From a virus, in IMG/VR virus record IMGVR_UViG_3300048110_000273, positions 1 through 28,336 of that record: DNA of 28,336 bases, one strand, 5' to 3'. How positions within the stretch are numbered: position 1 is the stretch's first letter; the number at the start of each line of letters is the position of its first letter. The translations under genes were made by a program, and so were the position numbers. This document shows positions 8,337 through 16,745 of the stretch, one piece after another. Below the pieces are notes generated by a model. The model had not been told where the DNA came from, did not search any database, and was given only the letters and a program-made list of their open reading frames with translations.

Positions 8337-9803
8337 TTAATAATACTCCCGCTTACGGGGCCTCCATTCTAAACTATCCTCGTCTTCGCCACTCAACGAA
8401 ATAAACCCGCCTTGACGAAAACGCATCAGTGCCAAGGTCATACTATCACAAAAGTCATCATGATCGCCATTAGGAAATGAAACTACCTCCTCAACGACCT
8501 CGTCAGCAAACTTTTCGTGCATCGGGGCCCAAACCATTTCAGCCTCAAACAAAGGCGCAACCATGTGCATTCTCGTTATCTTATCATTCCCTTTGCCCGG
8601 TGAGAAGCCCAATGCCGGAATACCACGAAGCCGCAACTCGTCAATAAGTGGTGTACCCGTCGCTTTCGCTTCGACCAACACCATGTCTGGCTCCCAGTAT
8701 TCGTGCTCTTCATACGCAATCTCCTTGAGTTCCGGAAAATTCCACCGCCCTCGACGGGCATCCAACAAAATAATGTGCTCAGGACCACCCTCCTCGGGCT
8801 TAAATACCCCCCAAGTCGTAATCGCACTGTAATCCGCAGTCTCTTTCTTCGAAAACGCCGTGTCATACGCCTGCAAAATGTAATCCAGCCGTGGAATCTT
8901 CTCTTTATCCCAATCCTTCCACCACTCACGCTTGATAATCGCAGATTCCGACGCCGTAGGCTGCTGCTGCCACTGCGCATTCCACTTTCCTACAGGAAGT
9001 GACGCCTTAATCCCCAATAATGCGTCTTTTTCCCAGAATTCAGGCCATAAAGGCTTGTCAGAAGGCATAATCGCAGGAAATTCCACAACCTCCCACTTGT
9101 CCGCCATCACATCGCCGCCCTGCGCGGCAATCAAACGACCTGTCAAGTCCTTTTTTCCCCACCGAGTCATAACAATTATGATCGAACCACCCGGTTGAAG
9201 ACGCTGACGAGGACCAGAAGTGTACCACTCATACGCATTGTCGAACGCACTGTCGCTCATAGCGTCCTGCTCCGAATGCGGATCGTCAATCACAAACAAA
9301 TCCGCACCACGACCCGTTACCGCAGCACCAACACCCGCCGCAAAGTACTCGCCGCCACGGTCCGTCTGCCAACGACCCGCACCCTTGTTGTCTTCCTTCA
9401 AATTCGTGTCCGGAAAAATAGACTTATACGCAGGATCGTCAATTAAATCACGAACCTTACGTCCAAATCGTACCGCCAACTCAGTGTTGTGCGTAGCCTG
9501 AATGATCTTTAACTTCGGATTCCGCCCCAAAAACCACGCAGGCATCAAATAACTGGCAAACTCAGACTTCGAATGACGAGGCGGCATATTAATAATTAAC
9601 CGCTTTAACTCGCCCCTCGCTACCTGCTCCAACTTTTCCGCAATAACCCGATGATGACGACCCTCAATGAAGTTTTCATACACATGATGAGCAAAAGGCA
9701 TGAACTGATCATGCGCCTTTTCCCTCAAATCCAAGGTTTTCTTAGCCTCAGTTAAGGCTAAGATCTCTTTTAACGCTTCTTCAGGTAATGCCTGTAAATT
9801 CAT
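8337..9803 (-). CDS. terL: Terminase large subunit
   Basis: A 488-residue packaging motor. The N-terminal ATPase has a Walker A-like loop PPRHSKS at 74-80, a Walker B LFVIDDPH at 169-176 and a coupling-motif TRWG at 213-216. The C-terminal RNase H-like nuclease shows its acidic residues in AYDTAF (Asp313), VLVEAK (Glu378) and NGDHDDFCDS (Asp449/450). The length is normal and the protein looks intact. It drives DNA into the prohead and cuts the concatemer, working with the small subunit encoded about 9 kb away on the same strand but in another transcription unit. Its start overlaps the stop of the previous gene (TAATG). Confidence 0.95.
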   Translation of the reverse strand: MNLQALPEEALKEILALTEAKKTLDLREKAHDQFMPFAHHVYENFIEGRHHRVIAEKLEQVARGELKRLIINMPPRHSKSEFASYLMPAWFLGRNPKLKIIQATHNTELAVRFGRKVRDLIDDPAYKSIFPDTNLKEDNKGAGRWQTDRGGEYFAAGVGAAVTGRGADLFVIDDPHSEQDAMSDSAFDNAYEWYTSGPRQRLQPGGSIIIVMTRWGKKDLTGRLIAAQGGDVMADKWEVVEFPAIMPSDKPLWPEFWEKDALLGIKASLPVGKWNAQWQQQPTASESAIIKREWWKDWDKEKIPRLDYILQAYDTAFSKKETADYSAITTWGVFKPEEGGPEHIILLDARRGRWNFPELKEIAYEEHEYWEPDMVLVEAKATGTPLIDELRLRGIPALGFSPGKGNDKITRMHMVAPLFEAEMVWAPMHEKFADEVVEEVVSFPNGDHDDFCDSMTLALMRFRQGGFISLSGEDEDSLEWRPRKREYY

Positions 9804-11017
9804 TACCTAAACGGATCTATGTCCGTTGGCATACCACCATAAGTTGTCGGCATGAACCCCCGACTAAAATCAGGCATCGGTAACGCACCAGTTCCCGGCA
9901 ACAACGGTGGAACCCCACCCGTAACAGGCATCTGCGTATAGTCCGAAGAGCCCACAACCGTCGGAACCGCAACCGGTTCAGGGCGTGTTAAATCCGGAAA
10001 CCCCGGAACCACAGGAGGAGGAGTTCCGCCAGTAACATCATCCGCTGGAACACACGCATTCGTCACCGTATCCATCCGATACCCCTCCGGGCAAGGATCC
10101 GCAGCAGCAGGCAACGTGTACGGCATCGAGTCATCCCCAGCGGGGCGAGCGCCACCACCCTGCTGTCTTGCTCGCTCGGCTGTCTCGTCCGTTACTAAGA
10201 AATATTCATCGATCTCAAAATCAGAGTACATCCTAGAACCGTCCGGGTTACGCGCCTCTTGGAGATTCCTACGTTGCTCTTCACGAGAACGCAAAGGACC
10301 ACCCGCGTAATACGACATCTGTATGTCCCCCGCAGCACCCTTAGCCGCGTCAATCAACATAGGTACGCCCGGAATCATGCCCAATAAATTAGTAAGATCG
10401 CCAAGACCACCTCGCGGGACAGGACGATCAAATGGATCCGGACCAGCGCCAGAGGGTCTGCCCGAGGGCCGAGGACCCTGATAAACACTCGTAACATTTC
10501 CGCTGTCTGGTGCCGAAGCAATGACCTTGGCCTTTCGAGCTTCCGCAGCCGCAGCCGCAGCCGCAGCCGCAGCCTCACGAGCCCGCATCTGTTGCTCGCG
10601 CTGTCTGTCCGCTTGACCCTGCTGTCGAGCTTGAGCCGCTTGACCCTGCTGTCGAGCTCGTTCCGCATTAGCCTGCGCGTTGGCCCGCGCTACCTGCTCC
10701 GCAGGAGAAGGACGATTCGGATTGTTGTCTTGACCAGAAGACGGTCGGGAAGGAGAATCATCGCGTTGAATCTCTCGATCCATCGCCGCTTGCTGCCTTG
10801 ATGCCGTGTTTTGAGTTCGATCCCGAGAAATCGTACTAGGGTTATAATTGGAATTATAAACACGATACGCAGGAACTCCGCCCGGACCCGGCTCACCACT
10901 CCCACCATAAGCCCGCAATAAATCCGCCTCAAACGGGTTTATATACGCCAAATCATGACGCTGACCACCAATCGTCGTCTGACGGGGAACTCCGCCACCA
11001 CCTTGAAACTTCTTCAT
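9803..11017 (-). CDS. Low-complexity virion-associated protein with CPEGY motif
   Basis: A 404-residue protein rich in Gly, Pro, Gln, Arg and Ala. It begins MKKFQGGGGVPRQTTIGGQ. Residues 105-145 are Arg/Gln/Ala rich with two RQQGQA copies (122-127, 131-136), followed by a ten-residue Ala run (149-158). Residues 309-324 are CPEGYRMDTVTNACVP, a short two-Cys motif I recall from other marine phage structural proteins. The rest is Pro/Gly rich and likely disordered. It lies between terminase and other virion genes, so it is probably a tail, neck or internal protein. No enzyme motif is visible. Confidence 0.5.
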   Translation of the reverse strand: MKKFQGGGGVPRQTTIGGQRHDLAYINPFEADLLRAYGGSGEPGPGGVPAYRVYNSNYNPSTISRDRTQNTASRQQAAMDREIQRDDSPSRPSSGQDNNPNRPSPAEQVARANAQANAERARQQGQAAQARQQGQADRQREQQMRAREAAAAAAAAAAEARKAKVIASAPDSGNVTSVYQGPRPSGRPSGAGPDPFDRPVPRGGLGDLTNLLGMIPGVPMLIDAAKGAAGDIQMSYYAGGPLRSREEQRRNLQEARNPDGSRMYSDFEIDEYFLVTDETAERARQQGGGARPAGDDSMPYTLPAAADPCPEGYRMDTVTNACVPADDVTGGTPPPVVPGFPDLTRPEPVAVPTVVGSSDYTQMPVTGGVPPLLPGTGALPMPDFSRGFMPTTYGGMPTDIDPFR

Positions 11018-11035
11018 TCGAGTTCTCCTTCAACT

Positions 11036-12418
11036 CTAAGCATAATAACCGCGCATCGCGCCACCAAACGGACTGCTCTGCGGAGGCGTCGGATAACCAC
11101 CCATCGACGGCATCGATTGCGGCGGACCATATGTCGAAGGCTGCGGATAAAAGGAACCTAGTCCACCACCACTCATGCCCATCATAGGATTAAAACCACC
11201 GCCCATGCCCATCATAGGATTCATTCCCATAAACGGACTGTAACCACCCATGCCCATACCGCCCATCATAGGATTAAAGCCGCCACCCATGCCCATCATC
11301 GGGTTGTAGCCGCCCATTCCCATGCCGCCCATCATAGGATGGAACGAGCCCATGCCCATTCCCATAAACGGATTCTGGAACGGCATAGGACGCTGAGAAG
11401 ACCCCATAAACATCTGACTGAATAACTGACTCGCCTCCGGATGCTCCGATTCCAACTTCGTTGCAAACTCCTGAAACATCGGCAGCTTAGTTAAACTCGC
11501 TAATCCGCTAAACGGCATAGGACGTTGCGTCATATCAGGGGCAACAAGGGGGTTCCCATTATCAACAATGTTACCGTCTACAAGTTTTTTATTACTAGGC
11601 AGAGGAACGTTAGTTGGATTATTAATCGCATCAGGATTAGTTTCTACAGGTTGTGGAAACATTCCCGGCTGAGGACGAGCATATGGATCAATAGGTCCGT
11701 CGGGGGTATGTGGCAGAATACCGCCAACTACTCCAGAACCCGGCACCAAACCACCGCCCGCAATCGCAGGGCCAAAAACTTCTGACAAAATACCGCCCGC
11801 TGCCGCAGTGCCACCCAAAATACCCCCCGCTTCCGCAGTGCCCTCTAAAGAGCCGAGAGAAACTTTATTTCCAAAAGCATCCGATAAAAGTGCCCCGCCG
11901 CCATACCCCGCAGATTCCGCAGCGACTAAATTAGCAGGACGACCAAACTTTACAAAATCCTCATAACTCATCTCCTCGCCCGGAGCTATATAACGACCCA
12001 TGTCCCCCGGATCTCGAAGAGTACTCTTGAACGCATAGAAATCATCCTTGTCAGGGTCCGGGCGGGGTTGCGGCGTTATAAAGTTAGGATCACCTTTTAT
12101 CTCTATCCCCGAAGCAGAGCCCGGGGTGTTAGATAAAAAAGGAGGGGGAGGCTGACCACCAAGAGGAGGACCGCCAAGCCCCGTGTCAGTCGGGCCAGTG
12201 GCTACACCCAAACCCCCATACGGAGTCAGTTGTAACGCCCGAAAAGACTCAAAGTCCCCTTCCCCCGGCAAAACAACCTGCCCTAAAAACCCCTCCGCTC
12301 GTCGCTTCGCAGACGCCGCCTTCGCCGCATCATACTGTGCGCGAAGCTCCGCTTCCGTCGGAGCAGGACCAGTCGGAAGCGACCCCGCGAACATATTCGC
12401 ACTTAATTGAGCCACCAT
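11036..12418 (-). CDS. Met/Gly-repeat protein, probable virion component
   Basis: A 460-residue protein, low complexity throughout. The N-terminal 60 residues hold a charged helix (LRAQYDAAKAASAKRRAEGF). The middle is Pro/Gly rich. The C-terminal third has tandem repeats built of units such as NPMMGMGGGFNPMMGGMGMG and GMGGYSPFMGMN, with very high Met and Gly content. The last residues are GGAMRGYYA. The gene sits between a virion muramidase and the CPEGY protein and is probably a virion or ejected protein. Function is not recognised. Confidence 0.5.
   Translation of the reverse strand: MVAQLSANMFAGSLPTGPAPTEAELRAQYDAAKAASAKRRAEGFLGQVVLPGEGDFESFRALQLTPYGGLGVATGPTDTGLGGPPLGGQPPPPFLSNTPGSASGIEIKGDPNFITPQPRPDPDKDDFYAFKSTLRDPGDMGRYIAPGEEMSYEDFVKFGRPANLVAAESAGYGGGALLSDAFGNKVSLGSLEGTAEAGGILGGTAAAGGILSEVFGPAIAGGGLVPGSGVVGGILPHTPDGPIDPYARPQPGMFPQPVETNPDAINNPTNVPLPSNKKLVDGNIVDNGNPLVAPDMTQRPMPFSGLASLTKLPMFQEFATKLESEHPEASQLFSQMFMGSSQRPMPFQNPFMGMGMGSFHPMMGGMGMGGYNPMMGMGGGFNPMMGGMGMGGYSPFMGMNPMMGMGGGFNPMMGMSGGGLGSFYPQPSTYGPPQSMPSMGGYPTPPQSSPFGGAMRGYYA
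11177..11372 (-). repeat. Tandem in-frame repeats encoding Met-Gly units
   Basis: Within the 460-residue gene the DNA carries several near-identical units of the type CCCATCATAGGATTAAA and CCACCCATGCCCAT on the plus strand, in frame on the minus strand. They give repeats of MMGMGGGFNPMMG and GMGGY. Copy number could change by slippage or recombination without breaking the frame. Confidence 0.8.
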
Positions 12419-13056
12419 TATAACTCCCCTCCTAAGCTGCCCACACCCTGAAAATTACGCAACGGATCCACACTTGTACCACGGCGAAGCTGAATGTCCA
12501 ATAATTCAGGAGGGGCCTCACGAGAAGGTGCCATCAAACCCATAGCCTGTGACATCACCCCTCGCTTACCACGATCCAAACTAGCCATAATCCCCGCATC
12601 AACCAAATCTACCGTCTCCTCATCACCATACGGTAAATACTCAAGGCCCGAGAAACGAGAACCATAGTCAGATAAACTCGTGCCGAACTTATCCACCGGA
12701 TTGTCCTCACCACCACTCTCCAAAAACCGCCGCATACCCTTGCGACCACCCAAGTGAGCCATAGCCAACAACGAACTAGGCGTAACCTCAACACCACCAA
12801 CAGTCTTGCCAACATAGTCATCTAATCCAAACTCCTCAACATAATCCAATATGTCCCGCTCATGCCAATCCATCGCCTGCTCCTGCAATGCAGGACTGCG
12901 CAAAAATTCATCCCTCGAAACACCCCGACCCAAAAAATCCTCAAACTCACTAAAACGAGCAGGACCAAATTGATAACCACCAACATACTTACCCTGAACA
13001 ACACCATAATCACCGCTGCTCTCACTACCCAATAACTTACTGCGAAACTCAGTCAT
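12418..13056 (-). CDS. Virion-associated lysozyme-like muramidase / transglycosylase
   Basis: A 212-residue protein with the pattern of phage peptidoglycan-degrading virion proteins of the lysozyme-like superfamily: ESSGDY at 12-17 with Glu12 as likely catalytic acid, then GGYQFGPARF at 26-35, and LLAMAHLGG at 96-104. There is no signal peptide. Such proteins travel in the particle and open the wall during DNA entry; the separate M15 enzyme is the better candidate for lysis. The domain fills about residues 8-125, and the rest is unassigned. The start overlaps the end of the 746-residue gene by four bases. Confidence 0.7.
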   Translation of the reverse strand: MTEFRSKLLGSESSGDYGVVQGKYVGGYQFGPARFSEFEDFLGRGVSRDEFLRSPALQEQAMDWHERDILDYVEEFGLDDYVGKTVGGVEVTPSSLLAMAHLGGRKGMRRFLESGGEDNPVDKFGTSLSDYGSRFSGLEYLPYGDEETVDLVDAGIMASLDRGKRGVMSQAMGLMAPSREAPPELLDIQLRRGTSVDPLRNFQGVGSLGGEL

Positions 13057-15293
13057 AACATATATCCCATAGATCCAAGGCCCGTGAACCGAGTATCACG
13101 AACCATACCTCCATCTCGAAACGCAGAAATCCCCGTCTCCCGTAAGGCACGAAGAAAGTTTTCAGTAATCTCGAACCCCGGAACATCGTGCAATTTCGTG
13201 TCACCACTCCGGTCCCGACCAGCAATGGTTACATTGCCCAACTTCGGCATCTCTAAACCACTGTCCTTCTCTAACTTCGCTAAAATATTCTTAATGCGAC
13301 TCGGAACAATCTTATCATAATATTCCCGCTGACCAGACAAACTACCCATCGTCATATCAAAAGCCATGTCCCCAGTGCCCAACGTGAAAAACTCCAAACC
13401 CTCGTTACTCGGTAAAGCAACCTGATCAAAAGCACTCTTAATCGCCATGTCCGTAACACGATTCGTCTTAAATAACTTCCCTAAACCAACATCCTCCGGA
13501 ACCTGATACCCCGACTCATACTGAAGATCCGATAAAATACTCGCAGCACGACGCTTCTTGTAACTAGGATCCAAACTATCAAACACTTTTGATAGTTCTT
13601 TCGCCGAAAAATCTAGTTCATCGGCAAGATACTTCTTCTTAACATCCGGTGATAACTGATCAAAAAACTCCAGCAATACATCACCACGAGCATCACCAAC
13701 CGACTCCACACTGTTTAACGTTTCCAACATACCCTTCGGTAATGAATCCAAAACATTCCGAGCCTGTACCGCAGATCGAGAACGCTGCGTAATGTCCGAC
13801 TGAATCTCCCCCAAATGAAACGATGAAGTACCCTCAATCCCACCATCCTTAGCCACAGGAAACACAGCAGAACGGTAATGTACAACAGGAACCCCGCGAA
13901 CCGAACCAAAATGCTCGTCAGCACCCGGCAAACCCCGCGCACCATCATCAAAATTCTGGTTTAACGTTAATACCGTCTCCTGATAATCACTCCCACCCGG
14001 AGTGAAATACCCACCATAAGCAACCCGATCCCCCTTTAAAACATTCACAGCAACCGGATCTTCAACTAACTGATCAAAAACCTCATCCAAACTAACCCCG
14101 TCAGGAAAACGATTGCGAAGATCCTTTGTCGCTAAACCACGAGCTTCCAACTCCGCGGGCTTTACACCACGGTTCTCCAACGTCTTCACAAACTGATCAA
14201 CAGAACCAAACTTTTGTTTCGGAAAATTAGACAAAACAGGGTCTAAACTATTCCGCAATACCGAATCCTCGAACAAACCAAACCGAAAACCCGTATGGTC
14301 AAAAGGATTTGGGTCATCAGGATCAAAAACATTTGCAACCGGACCACCCAGAACATTGTCCTCCCGAGTAACACTCACCACAAAACCATCGTCCGGATGA
14401 AAATAATCATTAATAATCTCAGGTGAAACACCAGCATCTTCCGCTAACCGACGAGCCACCCTAACCCGATCCGCAATGTCAATCGTCGCTTCACCAAAAT
14501 TAGCGTCAGCCATACTCATGTCCGGAGAAAACGCCGAAAGTAAATCGTCCTCAAACTCACTAGCACCCAGAATGTCAGGCAAACCATTCGTCCGCAACTG
14601 ACGCAATAACGGCTGTAATATATCCATGTCCACAAATCGAGTGCCCGTATCAACATCAGTCGCCGTCACCGGATCGATTCGAGTAGTAAAGGCAGGCTCA
14701 AACTGATTCTCGTCCGGTAAAAACTCTTCAGGACGTAAAACAACCTCCAAAGTAGCCTCGTCAGGCCCAATAAACGGAACCATGCCAAACGAATCATCAA
14801 TAGGAGGTTCAAATTCTGATTCAAATTCACGATTTAAAAAATCGTAAAAATCGTCTTCAGGAAATTCAAAAGGTGCAAGGGCCTCATCAACATCAACATC
14901 AACAGAAACATCAACAACAGGCTGCTGTAACGCCTGCTCCTGCAAAGCCAATAACTCATCTTCCGAATTAGCACGAGCCAACGCCTCTAACTGAGCCTCC
15001 GCATCAGGACCCGGACTCAAACCAAACATCTCCATTAAAGCTGCCTTGGCAGGCTGCTTTAAAAATCGACCAGCACCCAAAGTTAAAGCAGGGATCAACG
15101 TCTCTAATCCAGCCTCGATCCGGTCCTCTGGCTTCTCGCCCGCCGTGCCAATGCGCCCAGCCGCCTCCATACCACGACGAAGACCCGTCGTCGGAACCAA
15201 ATTAGAAACGTCATCCGCTCCAACCGATTGAAACAACGGACGAAGGTTCGGGGGAATATATTGCGTGATCGGTAAAGAAAATCTATCGGCCAT
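13053..15293 (-). CDS. Large virion protein with polyvalent-protein-like domain
   Basis: A 746-residue acidic protein and first gene of the late operon. Residues 1-350 are mostly low complexity, with acidic stretches and VDVSVDVDVDEAL at 127-139. Residues about 375-510 read like a diverged domain of phage large polyvalent proteins: ELEARGL (381-387), GGYFTPGGSDYQETVLTL (427-444), HF (461-462) and GEIQSD (495-500), which corresponds to EIQSDWHQ in those proteins. A later EYYDKIVPSRIKN (657-669) fits the second conserved block. The end is RDGGMVRDTRF then TGLGSMGYML. Such domains occur in proteins injected with phage DNA. An ejection role is inference. Confidence 0.5.
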   Translation of the reverse strand: MADRFSLPITQYIPPNLRPLFQSVGADDVSNLVPTTGLRRGMEAAGRIGTAGEKPEDRIEAGLETLIPALTLGAGRFLKQPAKAALMEMFGLSPGPDAEAQLEALARANSEDELLALQEQALQQPVVDVSVDVDVDEALAPFEFPEDDFYDFLNREFESEFEPPIDDSFGMVPFIGPDEATLEVVLRPEEFLPDENQFEPAFTTRIDPVTATDVDTGTRFVDMDILQPLLRQLRTNGLPDILGASEFEDDLLSAFSPDMSMADANFGEATIDIADRVRVARRLAEDAGVSPEIINDYFHPDDGFVVSVTREDNVLGGPVANVFDPDDPNPFDHTGFRFGLFEDSVLRNSLDPVLSNFPKQKFGSVDQFVKTLENRGVKPAELEARGLATKDLRNRFPDGVSLDEVFDQLVEDPVAVNVLKGDRVAYGGYFTPGGSDYQETVLTLNQNFDDGARGLPGADEHFGSVRGVPVVHYRSAVFPVAKDGGIEGTSSFHLGEIQSDITQRSRSAVQARNVLDSLPKGMLETLNSVESVGDARGDVLLEFFDQLSPDVKKKYLADELDFSAKELSKVFDSLDPSYKKRRAASILSDLQYESGYQVPEDVGLGKLFKTNRVTDMAIKSAFDQVALPSNEGLEFFTLGTGDMAFDMTMGSLSGQREYYDKIVPSRIKNILAKLEKDSGLEMPKLGNVTIAGRDRSGDTKLHDVPGFEITENFLRALRETGISAFRDGGMVRDTRFTGLGSMGYML

Positions 15294-15394
15294 CGGTTCT
15301 CTCAGAAAAACTCAAATGAAATTATACCCGAAATAATTTGAAAGCGATAGGGGCCTCAAAGACGGGATTCCCTATAGGGGAAAAACCCAATAAA

Positions 15395-15423
15395 ATTATA
15401 TCGCAATGAATTTACAAAACCAA
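15395..15423 (-). promoter_or_regulatory. Candidate promoter of the late operon
   Basis: On the minus strand TTGGTT (15418-15423) is followed after 17 bases by a perfect TATAAT (15395-15400), 100 bases upstream of the first late gene. Two more minus-strand TATAAT copies lie at 15321-15326 and 15425-15430 without a good upstream box. The whole stretch 15301-15430 is AT rich compared with the GC-rich block to its right. Confidence 0.35.
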
Positions 15424-15532
15424 CATTATACAGACACCAGACGCACCGCACCGCCCAAAACGGGGGGATGGGGGTAGCAAGAGCCCCGATCCGTGCACCC
15501 AGATTTGCCAAAGTAACCCCTAACAACGTAGA

Positions 15533-15564
15533 GTCGCCTGTTAACCGAGCAAGCTCGGGGCGAC
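15533..15564. repeat. Repeat A, copy 1 (two-level hairpin)
   Basis: A 32-base element with an outer stem GTCGCC/GGCGAC around TGTTAACC and an inner palindrome CCGAGC-AA-GCTCGG. A second 32-base copy lies at 18305-18336 with an outer stem GTTGCC/GGCAAC. Confidence 0.75.
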
Positions 15565-15908
15565 GAGAAGAAAAGACAACGGGCCTTCAGCCCGTGCGGT
15601 ATCCGAACCGCAGTCGGCCAACGGCTATAGCCCCGTTGGATCAGGCACTTGGAGCTCGCCTGACCGTACCGATATGCGCCCAGTCAGGGCCTGCGTTCCC
15701 TCTCCATGCTACGTCGATCCACCCTGCGCCGGGAACATCCTTCAGATGTTCTCACGCCTTGAGTGTCTCGTCGTGCACGGAGCCTCTTCCTCTGGTCAGC
15801 CTGACTGAGAGCGCCACCGCGTAGACTATACTACACACACATGAACCCCCGTGGGCATCGTCCCTCCGGGAAGCCCCATTGCCCAATGCGTCGTCAACCC
15901 CATCACGT

Positions 15909-15929
15909 TTATTGTGTCCTTGCGGACTC
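15909..15929. repeat. Repeat B, copy 1
   Basis: TTATTGTGTCCTT followed by GCGGACTC. Copy 2 at 18351-18370 has the same 13 bases followed by CGGACTC, a one-base indel. The GTCC/GGAC arms form a small hairpin, here followed by a T-run (CTTTTTG at 15933-15939). Confidence 0.7.
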
Positions 15930-16270
15930 ATTCTTTTTGATGGGGTCGGAAGGTCACGGTGGACGTTAGGTCATTTGTATTGGACGAAACGTAACCTTGA
16001 GGCCCCAACAGATCTCTTTTGCTCTGGCGGACTTGCGGGCCGTAGTGTCCTCGTCCGGTGAGCAAATATGCGAGGTCAGGCTCAAGTTTACGAAACGTCA
16101 AATCCAAAGGACCTTACGTCAACCGCCGCTTCGCTGACTACCCGAGCGGGGACGCTCGGCTTCCTTGACCATTCCCTCGTTCCTCGGCGCGATTGGGCAG
16201 GCGGCAGGATGCGGGGACAATGCACGAAGTTCATGTGCGTTGTATTATCCATAACATAGGAGATCTCAAC

Positions 16271-16702
16271 ATGGATATCACAGTACTCAAATTGTCAGAC
16301 GAAGTAAGCGAAATCAACCGGGCTCTGCGCAACCTTAACTACGACTGGACAGACTTCGATTGTAGGGTCGAAGGTGACGGGACAGGGTTCGACGCGCAGC
16401 ATGTAAGGTTTCAGCTCTACTATCGAGGGCTACCTTCGAGCGAACATATGTCGGAAACATGGAGGTTCAACTTCGATGGAGAGTACAACCTTCAAGACAA
16501 CCTGACGCAAGTCACTGAAGCTATCTTGAACTTCATTCAGAACCTTCCAACAGGCGACACGCTCAAGCAGCAAGACATGGTTCGACTCTTCGAAAAAGGT
16601 AAGCGCCTAGCCGAAGAGCTCGGGATCGACGGGGATTTCATCAACCCGCTGGTCGGGATCATGGAAAAGTTGGCAACCAATGCCGTCACTTATCGCAAGT
16701 AA
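16271..16702 (+). CDS. Hypothetical protein, first gene of plus-strand cassette
   Basis: A 143-residue acidic soluble protein. ATG at 16271 is preceded by AGGAGA with good spacing, so I chose it over an upstream in-frame ATG at 16193 inside the hairpin block. The start is MDITVLKLSDEVSEINRALR, a predicted helix; the middle has mixed beta content (HVRFQLYYRGLP), and residues 95-143 are helical. No catalytic or DNA-binding motif is recognisable. It is followed by a strong GC hairpin and then the next gene. Function unknown. Confidence 0.55.
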   Translation: MDITVLKLSDEVSEINRALRNLNYDWTDFDCRVEGDGTGFDAQHVRFQLYYRGLPSSEHMSETWRFNFDGEYNLQDNLTQVTEAILNFIQNLPTGDTLKQQDMVRLFEKGKRLAEELGIDGDFINPLVGIMEKLATNAVTYRK

Positions 16703-16709
16703 TTCAACC

Positions 16710-16725
16710 GGGGGCTGCGGCCCCC
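16710..16725 (+). other. Intergenic GC hairpin
   Basis: GGGGGC-TGCG-GCCCCC, a perfect 6-bp stem with a four-base loop between two cassette genes. There is no T-run, so it is more likely an mRNA stability or attenuation element than an intrinsic terminator. Confidence 0.55.
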
Positions 16726-16745
16726 ACCAACCACAGGAGGCGAAC

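Larger units (their letters stand above)
15294..16270. other. Noncoding block dense in perfect hairpins; candidate structured RNA
   Basis: About 1 kb without a convincing gene. The left 130 bases are AT rich. From 15470 on the DNA is GC rich and holds successive inverted repeats with perfect arms: 15533-15564, 15579-15595 (ACGGGC, loop CTTCA), 15595-15612 (TGCGGT), 15618-15639 (CCAACGG), 15641-15663 (TCAGGC), 15733-15751 (GAACATC, again loop CTTCA), 15853-15876, 15877-15888 (CATTG), 15897-15946 (ACCCCATC enclosing GTCC/GGAC) and 16142-16159 (CCGAGC). This could be a large noncoding RNA, a set of regulatory hairpins, or a degenerate inserted sequence. Strand unknown. Open frames here have no protein-like composition. 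Confidence 0.4.

Noticed and set aside
15368-15380. CCCTATAGGGG, similar to the core of a T7 promoter
   Set aside because: The upstream part of the T7-type consensus is missing, no phage RNA polymerase gene is in the window, and the match is explained by a short palindrome.
15468-15824. Plus-strand open frame of 118 codons in the hairpin block
   Set aside because: The composition is rich in Arg, Pro, Ser and Thr without any conserved pattern, it has no ribosome site, and it runs straight through five perfect hairpins.
15879-16061. Plus-strand open frame of 60 codons
   Set aside because: Lies across the CATTG and ACCCCATC hairpins, has no ribosome site and an implausible product.
15470-16240. 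tRNA or group I/II intron in the hairpin block
   Set aside because: No cloverleaf with a GTTCNA T-loop and CCA-like end was found, and no intron core or domain V pattern was recognised by eye.
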